33,136 nt of DNA from Gemmatimonadales bacterium (GTDB taxonomy: Bacteria > Gemmatimonadota > Gemmatimonadetes > Gemmatimonadales > GWC2-71-9): contig JAICUF010000019.1 of the NCBI GenBank assembly GCA_025935995.1, positions 1 to 33,136 on the forward strand, read 5' to 3'. This document shows, one piece after another, positions 1-8,684 of this stretch. Below the pieces are notes generated by a model that was not told the origin of the DNA, made no database searches, and saw only the letters and a program-made list of their open reading frames with translations. Positions within the stretch are counted from its first letter, which is position 1; each line of letters starts with the position of its first letter. The translations under genes were made by a program, and so were the position numbers.

Positions 1-8
1 GATCTCCG

Positions 9-761
9 TCACTTGCCACCGTCGATCGCAAGCACCTGGCCCGTGATCCAGCCCGCGTAGTCGGACGCGAAGAAGAGCACGCCCGCGGCGATGTCTCCCA
101 CCGTCCCCAGGCGCCTGAGCGCGATGCCGTCGACCAGCGCCTTCTGCCCCGCGGCGCCGTAGGACTCCCACTGCCGCTCGGTCGTCGGATTCGAGCGGAC
201 GAACCCCGGTGCCACGTTGTTCACCGTGACGCCCCACGGTCCGAGCTCGTGCGCCAGCTGGCGGGTGAGCCCGATCTGCGCGGCCTTCGCCGCCGCATAC
301 GCCTGGATTCCCGTGAGGCTGATGCCGAGACCGGCGCCGCTCGAGATGTTGACGATGCGCCCGGATCTCGCCGCTTTCATCCCCGGCGCCACCGCCTGGG
401 AGCAGAGGAATGCTCCGGTCACGTTGACGTCGAAGACGGCCTGCCAGTCGGCCGGCGTGACTTCCTCCAGGGGTCGGCCCACCTGGCCCAGCACGCCGCC
501 GGCGTTGTTCACCAGCACGTGAATCGGACCCGCCGCCGCCGATGCGTCGGCCACGAAGCGCTCGACCTCGGCCTTGTCGCGCACGTCCACCGTCCGCACC
601 GTGCATTGGCAGAGGCGCCCGGTCTCGGCCAGCTCGTCCTCGATCACGTCGCACGCCCAGACCGCGGCACCCCGCTCGGCAAAGGCGAAGGCGATCGCCC
701 GGCCGAACCCGTGCGCGGCTCCGGTGACGATCGCGGTCCGGCCGGTGAAGTCGACCTTCAC
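9..761 (-). CDS. SDR-family NAD(P)-dependent oxidoreductase
   Basis: A 250-aa classical short-chain dehydrogenase/reductase, probably a cytoplasmic alcohol/ketone oxidoreductase. Visible features are the Rossmann motif TGAAHGFG (residues 13-20), NNAG (85-88), a serine at 140/141 and the catalytic pair Tyr155 and Lys159 in YAAAK, followed by the PGFVRS loop and a C-terminal IDGGK. Length is normal for the family. The GTG start at 761 was chosen because it gives a GTGA overlap with the stop of the upstream reductase gene and puts the nucleotide-binding motif at the usual distance. The open frame extends much further upstream, but that part is a shadow of the neighbouring gene. It is the last gene of a three-gene operon with a ketopantoate-reductase-like protein and a creatininase-family hydrolase. 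The substrate cannot be read from sequence. Confidence 0.93.
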   Translation of the reverse strand: MKVDFTGRTAIVTGAAHGFGRAIAFAFAERGAAVWACDVIEDELAETGRLCQCTVRTVDVRDKAEVERFVADASAAAGPIHVLVNNAGGVLGQVGRPLEEVTPADWQAVFDVNVTGAFLCSQAVAPGMKAARSGRIVNISSGAGLGISLTGIQAYAAAKAAQIGLTRQLAHELGPWGVTVNNVAPGFVRSNPTTERQWESYGAAGQKALVDGIALRRLGTVGDIAAGVLFFASDYAGWITGQVLAIDGGK

Positions 762-1786
762 GAGGCGAGCGCGTCCAGATTCTCGCGGGCGAGCGGGCGC
801 TCGCCGCGCTCGATCTCCTGGATCAGCGAGACCACCCGCGCCGTGAGCGGCGTCGGCACCCCGGCCTCCGCTCCGAGCCTGACGATGATGCCGAGCTGCG
901 CGTCGACCTCGGTAGGCCGCTTCCGGACGGCCAGGTCCCGCCAGATCCCGCTGTGCGTCTTGGCGGACTTCCGATTGTGGGCCACGAGATCGTCGAGCGA
1001 GCGGGTCGCGGCGCCGGCTGGCGCATCGGGCAGGTACGCCGTGGGGTCGAAGCCGTCGAACGATTCGGGCTGCACGCCCTCGGCGAGTGCCACGGCGAGA
1101 ATCTCGCGGGCGAGCGCGATGTAGAGCTCCCGATACTCCGGCGCCGCCAGGGCATCGGCGATCGACTCGTTGGTGAGCGCCGTGGCGAACAGCATCGCGC
1201 CGTAGGCTTCCTTGGCCCAGAGATACCCGAAGATGTTGGCGGTCGCGGCGGCGCGCTCGTCGAAGTCGCGCCACGCGTCGCGGATCCGAAGCACGCGCGG
1301 GGAGATGCGCGACTCCGGCGGGCCGAACGCTTCACCCACCGTCACCGTACCGCGGCCGCCGTAGAGCACCACGCCCGGTTCCATGTAGTCGGCGCCGAAG
1401 TTCACGAACGCTCCCACCGTGCGCCGCTCGCCCACGACCTCGGCGATGGTCAGCTCGTTGAGCCCGTTCTGCGCCGACACCACGCAGCCGGCGGGTGTCA
1501 GGTGGGGGAGCAGCGCCTGCACGGCGGGCGCCGTGTGATGCGCCTTGGTCGCGAGGATGATCGTGTCCCATGTGCCCTCCAGCGCGTCGGGCGTGAACGC
1601 GGGCAGCGGCACGGAGAACTCCGCGATCGGCCCCGTGATGCCGAGCCCCGAGCGATTGATGGCGGCGACGTGCTCGGGCACGTTGTCCACCACCGTCACG
1701 TCGTGACCGGCGCGCGCGAGGAACGCGGCCAGCGTGCCGCCGATCGCGCCCGCCCCCCAGACGAGACAGCGCTCCTTCGGCGCCAC
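758..1786 (-). CDS. ketopantoate reductase family oxidoreductase (PanE/ApbA-like)
   Basis: A 342-aa NAD(P)H-dependent 2-oxoacid reductase of the PanE/ApbA family. The N-terminal Rossmann motif GAGAIGG is at about residues 11-17. Family residues follow: a lysine in ATKAHH (81), AQNGLN (105-110), and a helical C-terminal half beginning with LWAKEAYGAML, where lysine and asparagine positions fit the family's active site. The GTG start at 1786 overlaps the last base of the upstream TAG stop (TAGTG). The 3' end overlaps the SDR start by four bases. True PanE makes pantoate for CoA, but the operon (a creatininase-like hydrolase and an SDR, no panB/panC) suggests a catabolic 2-oxoacid or lactone-derived substrate instead. 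That role is inferred. Confidence 0.88.
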   Translation of the reverse strand: MAPKERCLVWGAGAIGGTLAAFLARAGHDVTVVDNVPEHVAAINRSGLGITGPIAEFSVPLPAFTPDALEGTWDTIILATKAHHTAPAVQALLPHLTPAGCVVSAQNGLNELTIAEVVGERRTVGAFVNFGADYMEPGVVLYGGRGTVTVGEAFGPPESRISPRVLRIRDAWRDFDERAAATANIFGYLWAKEAYGAMLFATALTNESIADALAAPEYRELYIALAREILAVALAEGVQPESFDGFDPTAYLPDAPAGAATRSLDDLVAHNRKSAKTHSGIWRDLAVRKRPTEVDAQLGIIVRLGAEAGVPTPLTARVVSLIQEIERGERPLARENLDALAS

Positions 1787-2496
1787 TACGACGCGCCGCC
1801 CCACGGGCCGTCGAGCAGCGCGCGGGTCTCCTCGACCGCGACCTGCCAGAGCGACAGCATGTCCGCGTCGGATCGCTCGTAGAGCCCACCGTAGTTCCCG
1901 TCGGGGATGTACTCCCGCATGGCGACCGGATCCAGCATCCGCACCTTCTCCATGTCCACCATCGCGCGCTGCGACGTCGGAACTTCGATGCCGCGGAGCC
2001 GCGTCCACGGAAAGTTCTCCATCCACGAGCCGTGCGACGCCACGGGATCGATCGCCTGCACCCTGGCCCAGGTCTTCGGCGCGTTCCACCAGTTATGGAA
2101 GAGCACCCTGCACCCGGCATGGTCCGCGGCCCATTCCTGGGCGAACTGCTGCACCGCGCCGTTCCCGCCGTGGCCGTTGCAGATCATGATGCGCCGGAAG
2201 CCGCTGTGCGCCATCCCGTCGAGGATGTCGCGCACGACGGCGAGATGCGTCTCGACGCGGAGCGAGATGGAGCCCGGATACTCCCGGAAATAGGGCGTCA
2301 CGCCGTAGGACAGGACCGGAAAGACGGGAACGCCGAGGGGCTCTGCCGCTTCCGCGGCGACGCGCTCGGGGAGGATGCAGTCGACGGTGAGCCTGAGGTA
2401 GCTGTGCTGCTCGGTGCTGCCGAGGGGCAGCACGGCGCGGTCGTCGCGCTTGAGGTACGCCTCGACCTGCATCCAGTTCATGTCGCTGATGCGCAC
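1786..2496 (-). CDS. creatininase family amidohydrolase
   Basis: A 236-aa metal-dependent cyclic amidohydrolase of the creatininase family, which includes creatininase, MftE-like and FAPy-deformylase-like enzymes. Visible motifs are PLGSTEQHSYL (residues 24-34, metal-binding Glu/His), an Asp shortly after it, NGHGGN in the middle, and an ASHGSWMENF segment in place of the common HAGE/ETS motif. That substitution marks it as a divergent member whose substrate should not be assumed to be creatinine. It is the first gene of the operon. The start is GTG at 2496, with in-frame ATGs at 2481 and 2472 as alternatives; no convincing Shine-Dalgarno precedes any of them. It diverges from the kinase gene across 179 bases. 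Confidence 0.88.
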   Translation of the reverse strand: MRISDMNWMQVEAYLKRDDRAVLPLGSTEQHSYLRLTVDCILPERVAAEAAEPLGVPVFPVLSYGVTPYFREYPGSISLRVETHLAVVRDILDGMAHSGFRRIMICNGHGGNGAVQQFAQEWAADHAGCRVLFHNWWNAPKTWARVQAIDPVASHGSWMENFPWTRLRGIEVPTSQRAMVDMEKVRMLDPVAMREYIPDGNYGGLYERSDADMLSLWQVAVEETRALLDGPWGGAS

Positions 2497-2621
2497 GTCG
2501 CTGTCCGTGTAGTCGGGTCGGTCGGGAGTCTCGAGTCCGGCGTATGGCGCTGAGGGGCGGTCGGCCCTCGCTCCAAGCTACCGCGTGCCGGCGGCGGGCG
2601 GCAGACTCGCCGCCGTTCAGC

Positions 2622-2650
2622 TTGCCGCCTCCGTCCGGCGGCGACATACT
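2622..2650 (+). promoter_or_regulatory. sigma-70-like promoter for the kinase gene
   Basis: TTGCCG (2622-2627), a 17-base spacer and CATACT (2645-2650) give a vegetative-type promoter with four of six matches in each box. The predicted transcript starts near 2657, about 19 bases before the kinase ATG. The same -35/spacer/-10 combination recurs before the first PadR gene (8685-8713), which supports it. Confidence 0.55.
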
Positions 2651-2675
2651 TCCCGCTCCTCCTACAGAGACATCC

Positions 2676-5600
2676 ATGGACGAGCTCCGCAGCCGGCTGG
2701 AGCGGGCCCTGTCGGGAACGTACGAGTTCCAGCGCGAGCTCGGCGGCGGCGGCATGTCGCGCACCTATCTCACGCTCGAGCGCGCCCTCAACCGGCGCGT
2801 CGTGGTGAAGGTGCTCGCCCCCGAGCTGCTCGCCGGCATCTCGGCCGAGCGGTTCCGGCGCGAGGTGCTGCTGGCGGCGCAGCTCCAGCATCCGCACGTG
2901 GTGCCCGTGCTCGCGGCCGGCGACGCCGACGGATTTCCCTGGTTCAGCATGCCCTACGTCGACGGCGACAGCCTGCGCCAGCGGCTCCGGGAGGGTCCGC
3001 TCTCCAACGGCGAGCTGCTCAGCATCCTCCGCGACGTGGCCCGGGCACTCGCCTACGCGCACGGCCACGGGATCGTCCATCGCGACATCAAGCCGGACAA
3101 CGTCCTCCTCTCCGGCGGCAGCGCCACCGTGACCGACTTCGGCATCGCGAAGGCGATCAGTGCCGCGCGGACGGATACGGGTGAAGACCACGCGACGCTG
3201 ACGCAGGTGGGCACCTCGATCGGCACGCCGACCTACATGTCGCCGGAACAGGCGGCTGCCGATCCGAACATCGACCACCGCGCCGACATCTACTCCTTCG
3301 GCGCGATGGCCTACGAGCTGATCGCCGGCCAGCCGCCCTTCGTCGCAACTACGCCCGCCCGCCTCCTCGCCGCGCACATGGGCGAGACGCCGCGCGATCC
3401 ACGCGCCTTCCGCGCCGACACCCCCGCCCCGCTCGCGGAGCTCGTGCTCGCCTGCCTGGCCAAGGATCCCGACGACCGCCCGCAGCAGGCCCGCGACCTC
3501 GTGCGGGTGCTCGACACCGTCACCGCGAGCGGCAACGCCGCCGCGGCGCCCGCGGTGCTGCAGGGTGGCCGGATCCGGCTTGGCCGGGCGCTCGGCATGT
3601 GGGCCGCCGCAACTGCCGGCGTGGCGCTGACCGCGTGGGCGGCCACCGACGTGATCGGCCTGCCGGGCTGGGTCTTCCCCGGCTCGGTGGGCGTCATGCT
3701 GGCCGGCCTGCCGGCGATCCTCGGCACCGCCTATGTCCAGCGCACCGCGCACCGGGCCTACATCGCGACGCCGCAGCGCACGCCGGGCGGCACGCCGTCG
3801 GCGCAGCACGGCACGCTGGCCACCCTCGCCCTCAAGGCGAGCCCCCACGTCTCGTGGCGCCGCACCTGGCTCGGCGGGTCGCTGGCCATCGGCGCGTTCG
3901 CGGTCCTCGTGATCGGGTTCATGGTGACGCGCGCGCTCGGCATCGGGCCGGCGGCATCGCTCCGGGGCACCGGCGCGTTCGGCGACAGGGAGACGCTCGT
4001 GGTGGCCGACTTCCGGTCGCCGGCCGGCGATTCCACGCTCGGTGCCACGGTGGCGGAGGCGCTCCGGACCGACCTGACGCAGTCGACCTCGCTCAACGTG
4101 CTGACCCGCGCGTCGATCCGGCAGATCCTCGGGCTCATGGAACGGCCGACCGAGGGAACCGTCACCTTCGATCTTGCGCGGGAGATCGCGACGCGCGAGG
4201 GCGCCAAGGCGGTGCTCGACGGCGGGATCGTGCGGCTGGGGCAGACCTACGTCATCTCCGGCCGGCTGGTGGCGGCGCTCGACGGCACCGAGCTCGCGAC
4301 TTTCCGGGAGACGGCGTCCAGCGAGGACGGGCTGCTCGACGCGCTCGGGAAGCTCTCGCGCGCGGTGCGCGAGAAGGCCGGCGAGTCGCTCCGCACCATC
4401 CGCGCGAGCTCGTCACTCGAGCGGGTGACGACGCCGTCGCTGCCGGCGCTCCGGAAGTACGTCGAGGGCTCGCTCCTGGCGGACGAGCAGGGCGACACCG
4501 AGCGCGGCATCGCGATGCTGCGCGAGGCCGTGACGCTCGACACCTCGTTCGCCATGGCGTGGCGCAAGCTCTCCGCGCTGCTGGGCAACGAGGGCCTCGA
4601 CCGCGCGCAGGCGCTCGCCGCGATCAGCACCGCGTACCGGCACCGCGCCCGCCTCACCGAGATGGAGCGGCTGCTCACCGAAGGGTACTACTACACCAAC
4701 GGGCCGCAGCCGGACTACGACAAGGCGCTGGCCGCGTACGAGGATGCGATCCAGCTCGACTCCAACAGCACCAGCGCGCTCAACAACGCCGCGGTGGTCT
4801 ACGGCCGGAAGGGAGATCACGAGCGGGCGGAGCAACTGTACCGGCGAGTGATAACGCTGCCGCGCTCGTTCGCCGGGGCGTTCACCAACCTCCTGCGCGA
4901 GCAGGTCCGGAACGGCCGGTTCAATGCGCTCGACTCGACCATCGCCGCCCTCCGGGTCCGCTTCCCGAAGGGCAACGTGGCCGAGGCGGAGTGGCTCGCG
5001 GACTGGGGCCGGGGCGACCTGGACCGCGCCGACAGCGTCGGCCGGGCGGCGTACGCCGCGGCCCCCAACAGCCGCGTGGCGTCGCGCACAGCCTTCGGCG
5101 TCTCGCTGGTGGCCGAGCGCCGCGGGCGGATCCACGACGCGCTCCACTGGTCGGCCCTTTCCTCCGAGGCAACGGTGCGCGCGGCCAATTCGGCCGCCAA
5201 CCGTTTTCAGGCGGCGATGGATACCGCCTACGCCGCGGCCGAGCTGGGCGACGGGGTGCGCGCCCGCGCCGCCATCGCGCGGGGCTTCGCGCGCGATCCG
5301 CTCGACTCGATGCCGGCGGCAGAGCGGCCGTGGAGCATCATCGGCGATATCGCCACGATGATCGCCGACCCGGCGATGGCCCGCCAGGCGCTGGCGGGGT
5401 ACGAGCGCGATTTCGCGCCAACCGTGCCCGACCCGGTCGGCCGGCGCGCCTTCTACAGCGCCGGTGTCGCACTGGCCGAGCGACGCTGGGACGACGCGAT
5501 CCGGCTGCTGCACGAGGCCGATGCGCGACACTCGGTAGACGATCGGCACGCCTGGGTCCAGATCGGCCGCGCGCACGACCTGGCCGGGCGGCCCGATTCG

Positions 5601-5843
5601 GCGGTGGTCTACTACGAGAAGTTCCTGAACACGAACGACGCCCAGCAGTACACCGATGCGCGCTGGCGCGCGCCCGCCCACCGCTGGCTGGGTGAGCTGT
5701 ACGCGGCGCGCGGCGATTCCCGCCGCGCCGTCGAGCAGTTCACCCGGTTCATCGAGCTCTGGGACAAGGCCGATCCGGAGCTGCAGCCGCAGGTGCGCGA
5801 GGTGCGCGCCCGGCTGGCCCAGCTGCGTGCGCGCGTCGGCTGA
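2676..5843 (+). CDS. Ser/Thr protein kinase with transmembrane, CsgG/FlgO-like and TPR regions
   Basis: A 1055-aa PknB-type membrane kinase. The kinase domain spans about residues 15-280: glycine loop LGGGGMS, catalytic Lys45 in VVKV, HRD Asp137, DFG Asp154 and a TPTYMSPEQ activation segment, so all key residues are present and it should be active. Three hydrophobic segments follow (about 305-330, 332-353 and 398-420). A domain of about 120 residues beginning ETLVVADF resembles CsgG/FlgO-like peptide-binding regions. From about residue 390 residues past the kinase domain the rest is tetratricopeptide-like, with repeated alanine/tyrosine-rich helical pairs. The architecture is typical of Gemmatimonadota kinases in which cytoplasmic signalling is joined to a large sensing or scaffold region. 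The ATG at 2676 was chosen because the kinase begins directly after it and a promoter lies upstream; the open frame extends to 2544. Its signal is unknown. Confidence 0.95.
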   Translation: MDELRSRLERALSGTYEFQRELGGGGMSRTYLTLERALNRRVVVKVLAPELLAGISAERFRREVLLAAQLQHPHVVPVLAAGDADGFPWFSMPYVDGDSLRQRLREGPLSNGELLSILRDVARALAYAHGHGIVHRDIKPDNVLLSGGSATVTDFGIAKAISAARTDTGEDHATLTQVGTSIGTPTYMSPEQAAADPNIDHRADIYSFGAMAYELIAGQPPFVATTPARLLAAHMGETPRDPRAFRADTPAPLAELVLACLAKDPDDRPQQARDLVRVLDTVTASGNAAAAPAVLQGGRIRLGRALGMWAAATAGVALTAWAATDVIGLPGWVFPGSVGVMLAGLPAILGTAYVQRTAHRAYIATPQRTPGGTPSAQHGTLATLALKASPHVSWRRTWLGGSLAIGAFAVLVIGFMVTRALGIGPAASLRGTGAFGDRETLVVADFRSPAGDSTLGATVAEALRTDLTQSTSLNVLTRASIRQILGLMERPTEGTVTFDLAREIATREGAKAVLDGGIVRLGQTYVISGRLVAALDGTELATFRETASSEDGLLDALGKLSRAVREKAGESLRTIRASSSLERVTTPSLPALRKYVEGSLLADEQGDTERGIAMLREAVTLDTSFAMAWRKLSALLGNEGLDRAQALAAISTAYRHRARLTEMERLLTEGYYYTNGPQPDYDKALAAYEDAIQLDSNSTSALNNAAVVYGRKGDHERAEQLYRRVITLPRSFAGAFTNLLREQVRNGRFNALDSTIAALRVRFPKGNVAEAEWLADWGRGDLDRADSVGRAAYAAAPNSRVASRTAFGVSLVAERRGRIHDALHWSALSSEATVRAANSAANRFQAAMDTAYAAAELGDGVRARAAIARGFARDPLDSMPAAERPWSIIGDIATMIADPAMARQALAGYERDFAPTVPDPVGRRAFYSAGVALAERRWDDAIRLLHEADARHSVDDRHAWVQIGRAHDLAGRPDSAVVYYEKFLNTNDAQQYTDARWRAPAHRWLGELYAARGDSRRAVEQFTRFIELWDKADPELQPQVREVRARLAQLRARVG

Positions 5844-5889
5844 CCGCCAGCTCTTTTCGGATCCCGTTTCTCGTCCGGAGCCGCGTTCC

Positions 5890-6321
5890 ATGTCGTTCGC
5901 TCCAGTCACCCGCCGCGGCTTCATCGCCGGCTGCGGCGCCCTCATGCTCGCGTGGAGCGGTACGCCGCTCGCGGCCGCGCACTGTGAGACCCGCTCGTCC
6001 CGCCGCGGGCCCCATCCCGTTCCCCGCCCGGGCGTCAACGCGTCGAAGGTCCTCCGCGACGACCAGCTGGCCGACTCGCCGGAGGCCGTCCCCGCGTTCG
6101 AGGCGGCCCGCAGGATCCCGCACATCCTCGACGGGATCCGCTGCCACTGCGGCTGCGCCGATCTCAAGGGTTTCTACTCGCTCCTGAGCTGTTACGAGGC
6201 GGACGGGATGGCGCGCATGTGCGTGATCTGCCAGGGCCAGGCCCGGCTCGCCGACCGGCTCTTCCGCGGGGGCAGCTCGCTCGACGAGATCCGCGCCGCG
6301 ATCGATGCGAGGTTCGGGTGA
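5890..6321 (+). CDS. Tat-exported PCYCGC-type cysteine-rich protein
   Basis: A 143-aa protein with a twin-arginine signal (TRRGFIAG, Arg8-Arg9, then a hydrophobic core to about residue 30), so it is exported folded. The mature part carries CHCGC (Cys85, 87, 89), Cys101, and CVIC (Cys111, 114), then an LDEIRAAIDARF tail. The spacing and tail match the PCYCGC-motif family, whose members are exported proteins of unknown function thought to bind metal. Tat export fits a cofactor loaded in the cytoplasm. It lies 46 bases after the kinase gene and its stop overlaps the GTG of the next gene (GTGA), so those two are co-translated. The metal and its use are not readable from sequence. Confidence 0.8.
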   Translation: MSFAPVTRRGFIAGCGALMLAWSGTPLAAAHCETRSSRRGPHPVPRPGVNASKVLRDDQLADSPEAVPAFEAARRIPHILDGIRCHCGCADLKGFYSLLSCYEADGMARMCVICQGQARLADRLFRGGSSLDEIRAAIDARFG

Positions 6322-7208
6322 GAGCGGCGCTCCTGGTGCTGCTTGCAGTTGCGGTCATCGCTCCGCGCCGGGCCGCCGGCCAGATCCGCGCGAGCGAGCG
6401 GAGCCGGCTCTCGCAGACGGTGGACGGGACGATGATCACGGTGGACTATGCCCGCCCGCGCGTGCGCGGACGTCCGGTGATCTTCGGCCGCGCCGTGGCG
6501 TGGGGCGAGGTATGGACCCCGGGCGCCAACATGGCCACCACGCTCCAGACGGATCATGACATCGTGCTCGCCGGTCAGGCGGTGCCGAAGGGGAAGTACT
6601 CGGTCTGGATGGTGGTCGACAGCGGCCCGCGGTGGACCATGGTGCTCGACACCGTCTGGGAGCAGTACCACGAGGACCACCCGCCGGCGCGATCGGGCCA
6701 GATCCGCTGGCCGGTGACGGCCACGGCCGGCGGCATGACCGAAGCGCTGACGTGGGACGTTCCGGCGGTCACCGCCACCGGCGGCGTGCTTCGCATGGCC
6801 TGGGCCGATCGCACGGTGGCGATGCCGTTCACGGTGCCGGCGAGTCATCCGGTCACCACCGACGCGGCGGAAGCGGCGCCGCTGGTCGGGACCTACCGCG
6901 TCACGTGGTTGAACCCGGACGGCACACCCGCCTCGGAGCCCCACGATCAGATGGTGCAGATCAGCTACGACAAGGGCGCGCTGATGGCCCGGTGGACGCC
7001 GCGGCTCTGGGGTCCCGACGATCGCACCTACCTGATCCGGCTGGCGCGGGGCTGGTTCTCGCCCGGGTTCATCGACGAAAAGGGCGCACTGGTCGACGTC
7101 TTCACCGAGTGGGTGCTGGAGTTCGGCCACGGTCAGGGAACGGCGCCCGCATTCGAGGTGCGCGGGGAACGCGACGTGCTGTGGGCGACGGCGGTGCGGG
7201 TCCGCTGA
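6318..7208 (+). CDS. secreted DUF2911 family protein
   Basis: A 296-aa exported protein. The GTG start at 6318 overlaps the upstream stop and begins a clear signal peptide (VRAALLVLLAVAV, likely cut after RRAAG). The mature N-terminal half matches DUF2911: VDYARPRVRGR, FGRAVAWGEVWTPGAN and VPKGKYSVWMVVD are characteristic. The C-terminal half, from about residue 190, is a second beta-rich region with no domain I recognise (GTYRVTWLNPDG onward). The function of DUF2911 is not established. Coupling to a Tat-exported cysteine protein suggests both act in the periplasm, but no joint function is known. It converges with the aldolase gene, leaving only 14 bases between stops. Confidence 0.85.
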   Translation: MRAALLVLLAVAVIAPRRAAGQIRASERSRLSQTVDGTMITVDYARPRVRGRPVIFGRAVAWGEVWTPGANMATTLQTDHDIVLAGQAVPKGKYSVWMVVDSGPRWTMVLDTVWEQYHEDHPPARSGQIRWPVTATAGGMTEALTWDVPAVTATGGVLRMAWADRTVAMPFTVPASHPVTTDAAEAAPLVGTYRVTWLNPDGTPASEPHDQMVQISYDKGALMARWTPRLWGPDDRTYLIRLARGWFSPGFIDEKGALVDVFTEWVLEFGHGQGTAPAFEVRGERDVLWATAVRVR

Positions 7209-7222
7209 GGCGCCCGCACCGC

Positions 7223-8104
7223 TCACTCGCGCGCTCCCGCAACCGCCGCTTCGACTCCAGCGCGATCCGCCGCTGAGAGCGGCTGGAGCGGCGGCCGCGG
7301 ACGTCCGCCCGCGAGCCCGAGGACATCGAGCGCCGCCTTGACGCCGGCAACGCCGAACCGCGCCACCACCTCCCGATGCAGCGGCGCCACCTGCGCCTGC
7401 CTGCGCATCGCCTCCGCCGTCTCGCCCTCCCTCCAGCGCCGGTAGATCTCGCAGCACACTGCCGGCGCAAAGGCGGCGACACCGAGGATGCCGCCGACCG
7501 CGCCGGCCTCGAGCGCGTCGAGGAGCGCCGCGGCAGTGCCGACCAGCACCGCGAACCCGGCCTCGCAGTCGCGCACGAGCCCGGCCAGCGCCGCCACGTC
7601 GCCGGTCGAGTCCTTGACGCCGATGATGTTGGGATGACGCGAGAGCCGCGCGATGAGCGCCGCGTCGAGGTCGACCGACCGGAACGGCACGGGGACCTGG
7701 TAAAGCACCACCGGCACCGGCGAGCCGTCGGCCACGGCGGTGTAGTGGGCCTCGAGCGCCGCGGGCGTCAGGAGCGAGCGAAAGTAGCCGGGCGGCTGTA
7801 CCAGCACGGCGTCGGCGCCCGCGGCCGCCGCGGCGCGCGTCATCCGGATGGAGGCGCGGGTGGACTCGGCGCCGGTGCCGGCGAGGAGGAGCCGGCCGGC
7901 CATCAGCTCCCGCGTGGCGCTCAGGAGCCTGACGCGCTCGTCCTCGTCGATGAAGACGCCCTCACCGGTCGAGCCGAAGAGCACGAGTCCCGCGAGCGGA
8001 CTGTCGAGCAGGAAGGCCGCGTTGCGCCGGAAGCCCTTGACGTCGAGTTCGCCGGCGTCGTCGAACGGCGTGGCGGCCGGCGCGAAGATGCCCTGCAGCT
8101 TCAT
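7223..8104 (-). CDS. dihydrodipicolinate synthase/N-acetylneuraminate lyase family aldolase
   Basis: A 293-aa class I aldolase of the DapA/NanA superfamily. The GSTGEG pyruvate-binding loop is at residues 44-49, the catalytic Tyr135 sits in YQVP, and the Schiff-base Lys164 in GVKDSTGD. The enzyme condenses or cleaves pyruvate-linked aldol products in the cytoplasm. The YQVP version, in place of YNVP/YNxP, and the solitary position away from lysine genes make a catabolic aldolase (for example keto-sugar or hydroxy-oxoglutarate type) at least as likely as lysine synthesis. The ATG at 8104 has GAGGA seven bases upstream and places the barrel correctly; the open frame extends to 8176. It diverges from the thioesterase gene. 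Confidence 0.9.
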   Translation of the reverse strand: MKLQGIFAPAATPFDDAGELDVKGFRRNAAFLLDSPLAGLVLFGSTGEGVFIDEDERVRLLSATRELMAGRLLLAGTGAESTRASIRMTRAAAAAGADAVLVQPPGYFRSLLTPAALEAHYTAVADGSPVPVVLYQVPVPFRSVDLDAALIARLSRHPNIIGVKDSTGDVAALAGLVRDCEAGFAVLVGTAAALLDALEAGAVGGILGVAAFAPAVCCEIYRRWREGETAEAMRRQAQVAPLHREVVARFGVAGVKAALDVLGLAGGRPRPPLQPLSAADRAGVEAAVAGARE

Positions 8105-8186
8105 CTGATCCTCGGTCAAGTGGTTCGGCCCGGAAGCTATCGCCGCCCGGCGCGGCGCGCACGACGCGCGGCCCATCGCAAGGGAT

Positions 8187-8192
8187 TATTCT
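8187..8192 (+). promoter_or_regulatory. -10-like element for a probably leaderless thioesterase mRNA
   Basis: TATTCT, in an AT-rich island (GGATTATTCTG), ends five bases before the ATG at 8198. The predicted transcript would therefore start at or next to the start codon. No Shine-Dalgarno is present. No good -35 box was found. Confidence 0.4.
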
Positions 8193-8197
8193 GCCGC

Positions 8198-8650
8198 ATG
8201 ACCCCGGCTGAGCTCGAGCGCTACCTGCACACGCACATTCCGATCTCCGCGCCCCTCGGCGTTCGCGTCGCCGGCGCGTCAGCCGGCCAAGTCCGGCTCA
8301 CCGCCCCGCTTGCACCCAACCTCAATCACCGGCGGACCGCGTTCGGCGGCAGTCTCTCCGCCGTCGCGATCCTTGCCGGCTGGAGTCTCCTCCGTCTCCG
8401 GCTCGGCGACGGCTTCCGCGGCCGGCTCGTGATCCAGACGCACACAATGGACTACGTGGCGCCGGCGGAGGGAGATTTCGCGGCCGAGTGCACCGCGCCC
8501 GCGGCCGACCTGTGGGAGCGGTTCACCCTGGCGCTCGCCGGCCGCGGGCGCGCCCGGCTGGAGCTCGCCGCGACCGTCACGGTGGGCGAAACGGTCGTCG
8601 CCCGCTCGCGCGGGCGCTACGTGGCGCTCGCCGGCGAACCGGAGCGCTGA
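8198..8650 (+). CDS. YiiD_C-type hotdog thioesterase
   Basis: A 150-aa single-domain hotdog protein. It opens with ELERYLHTHIPIS and contains NHRRTAFGGSLSAVAILAGW (residues 46-65), the signature of the YiiD C-terminal thioesterase family; the Asn-His/Gly-Gly-Ser helix is the expected acyl-CoA binding and catalytic region. A cytoplasmic acyl-CoA or acyl-ACP thioesterase is likely. In E. coli YiiD the domain is fused to a GNAT domain, whereas here it stands alone, as is common elsewhere. The ATG at 8198 was chosen because the hotdog fold starts there and a -10-like element lies immediately upstream; the longer open frame is antisense to the aldolase. Confidence 0.85.
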   Translation: MTPAELERYLHTHIPISAPLGVRVAGASAGQVRLTAPLAPNLNHRRTAFGGSLSAVAILAGWSLLRLRLGDGFRGRLVIQTHTMDYVAPAEGDFAAECTAPAADLWERFTLALAGRGRARLELAATVTVGETVVARSRGRYVALAGEPER

Positions 8651-8684
8651 TCGAGCCGCACCGACGCCGAAACCTGCCGCCCGC

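Noticed and set aside
7209-7222. Terminator between the DUF2911 and aldolase genes
   Set aside because: Only 14 bases separate the stops and no stable stem with a T-tract was found; the same holds at 19625-19634 and 27589-27594.
7223-8104. Lysine-pathway dapA
   Set aside because: The YQVP sequence and the lack of any lysine genes nearby do not support this specific assignment.
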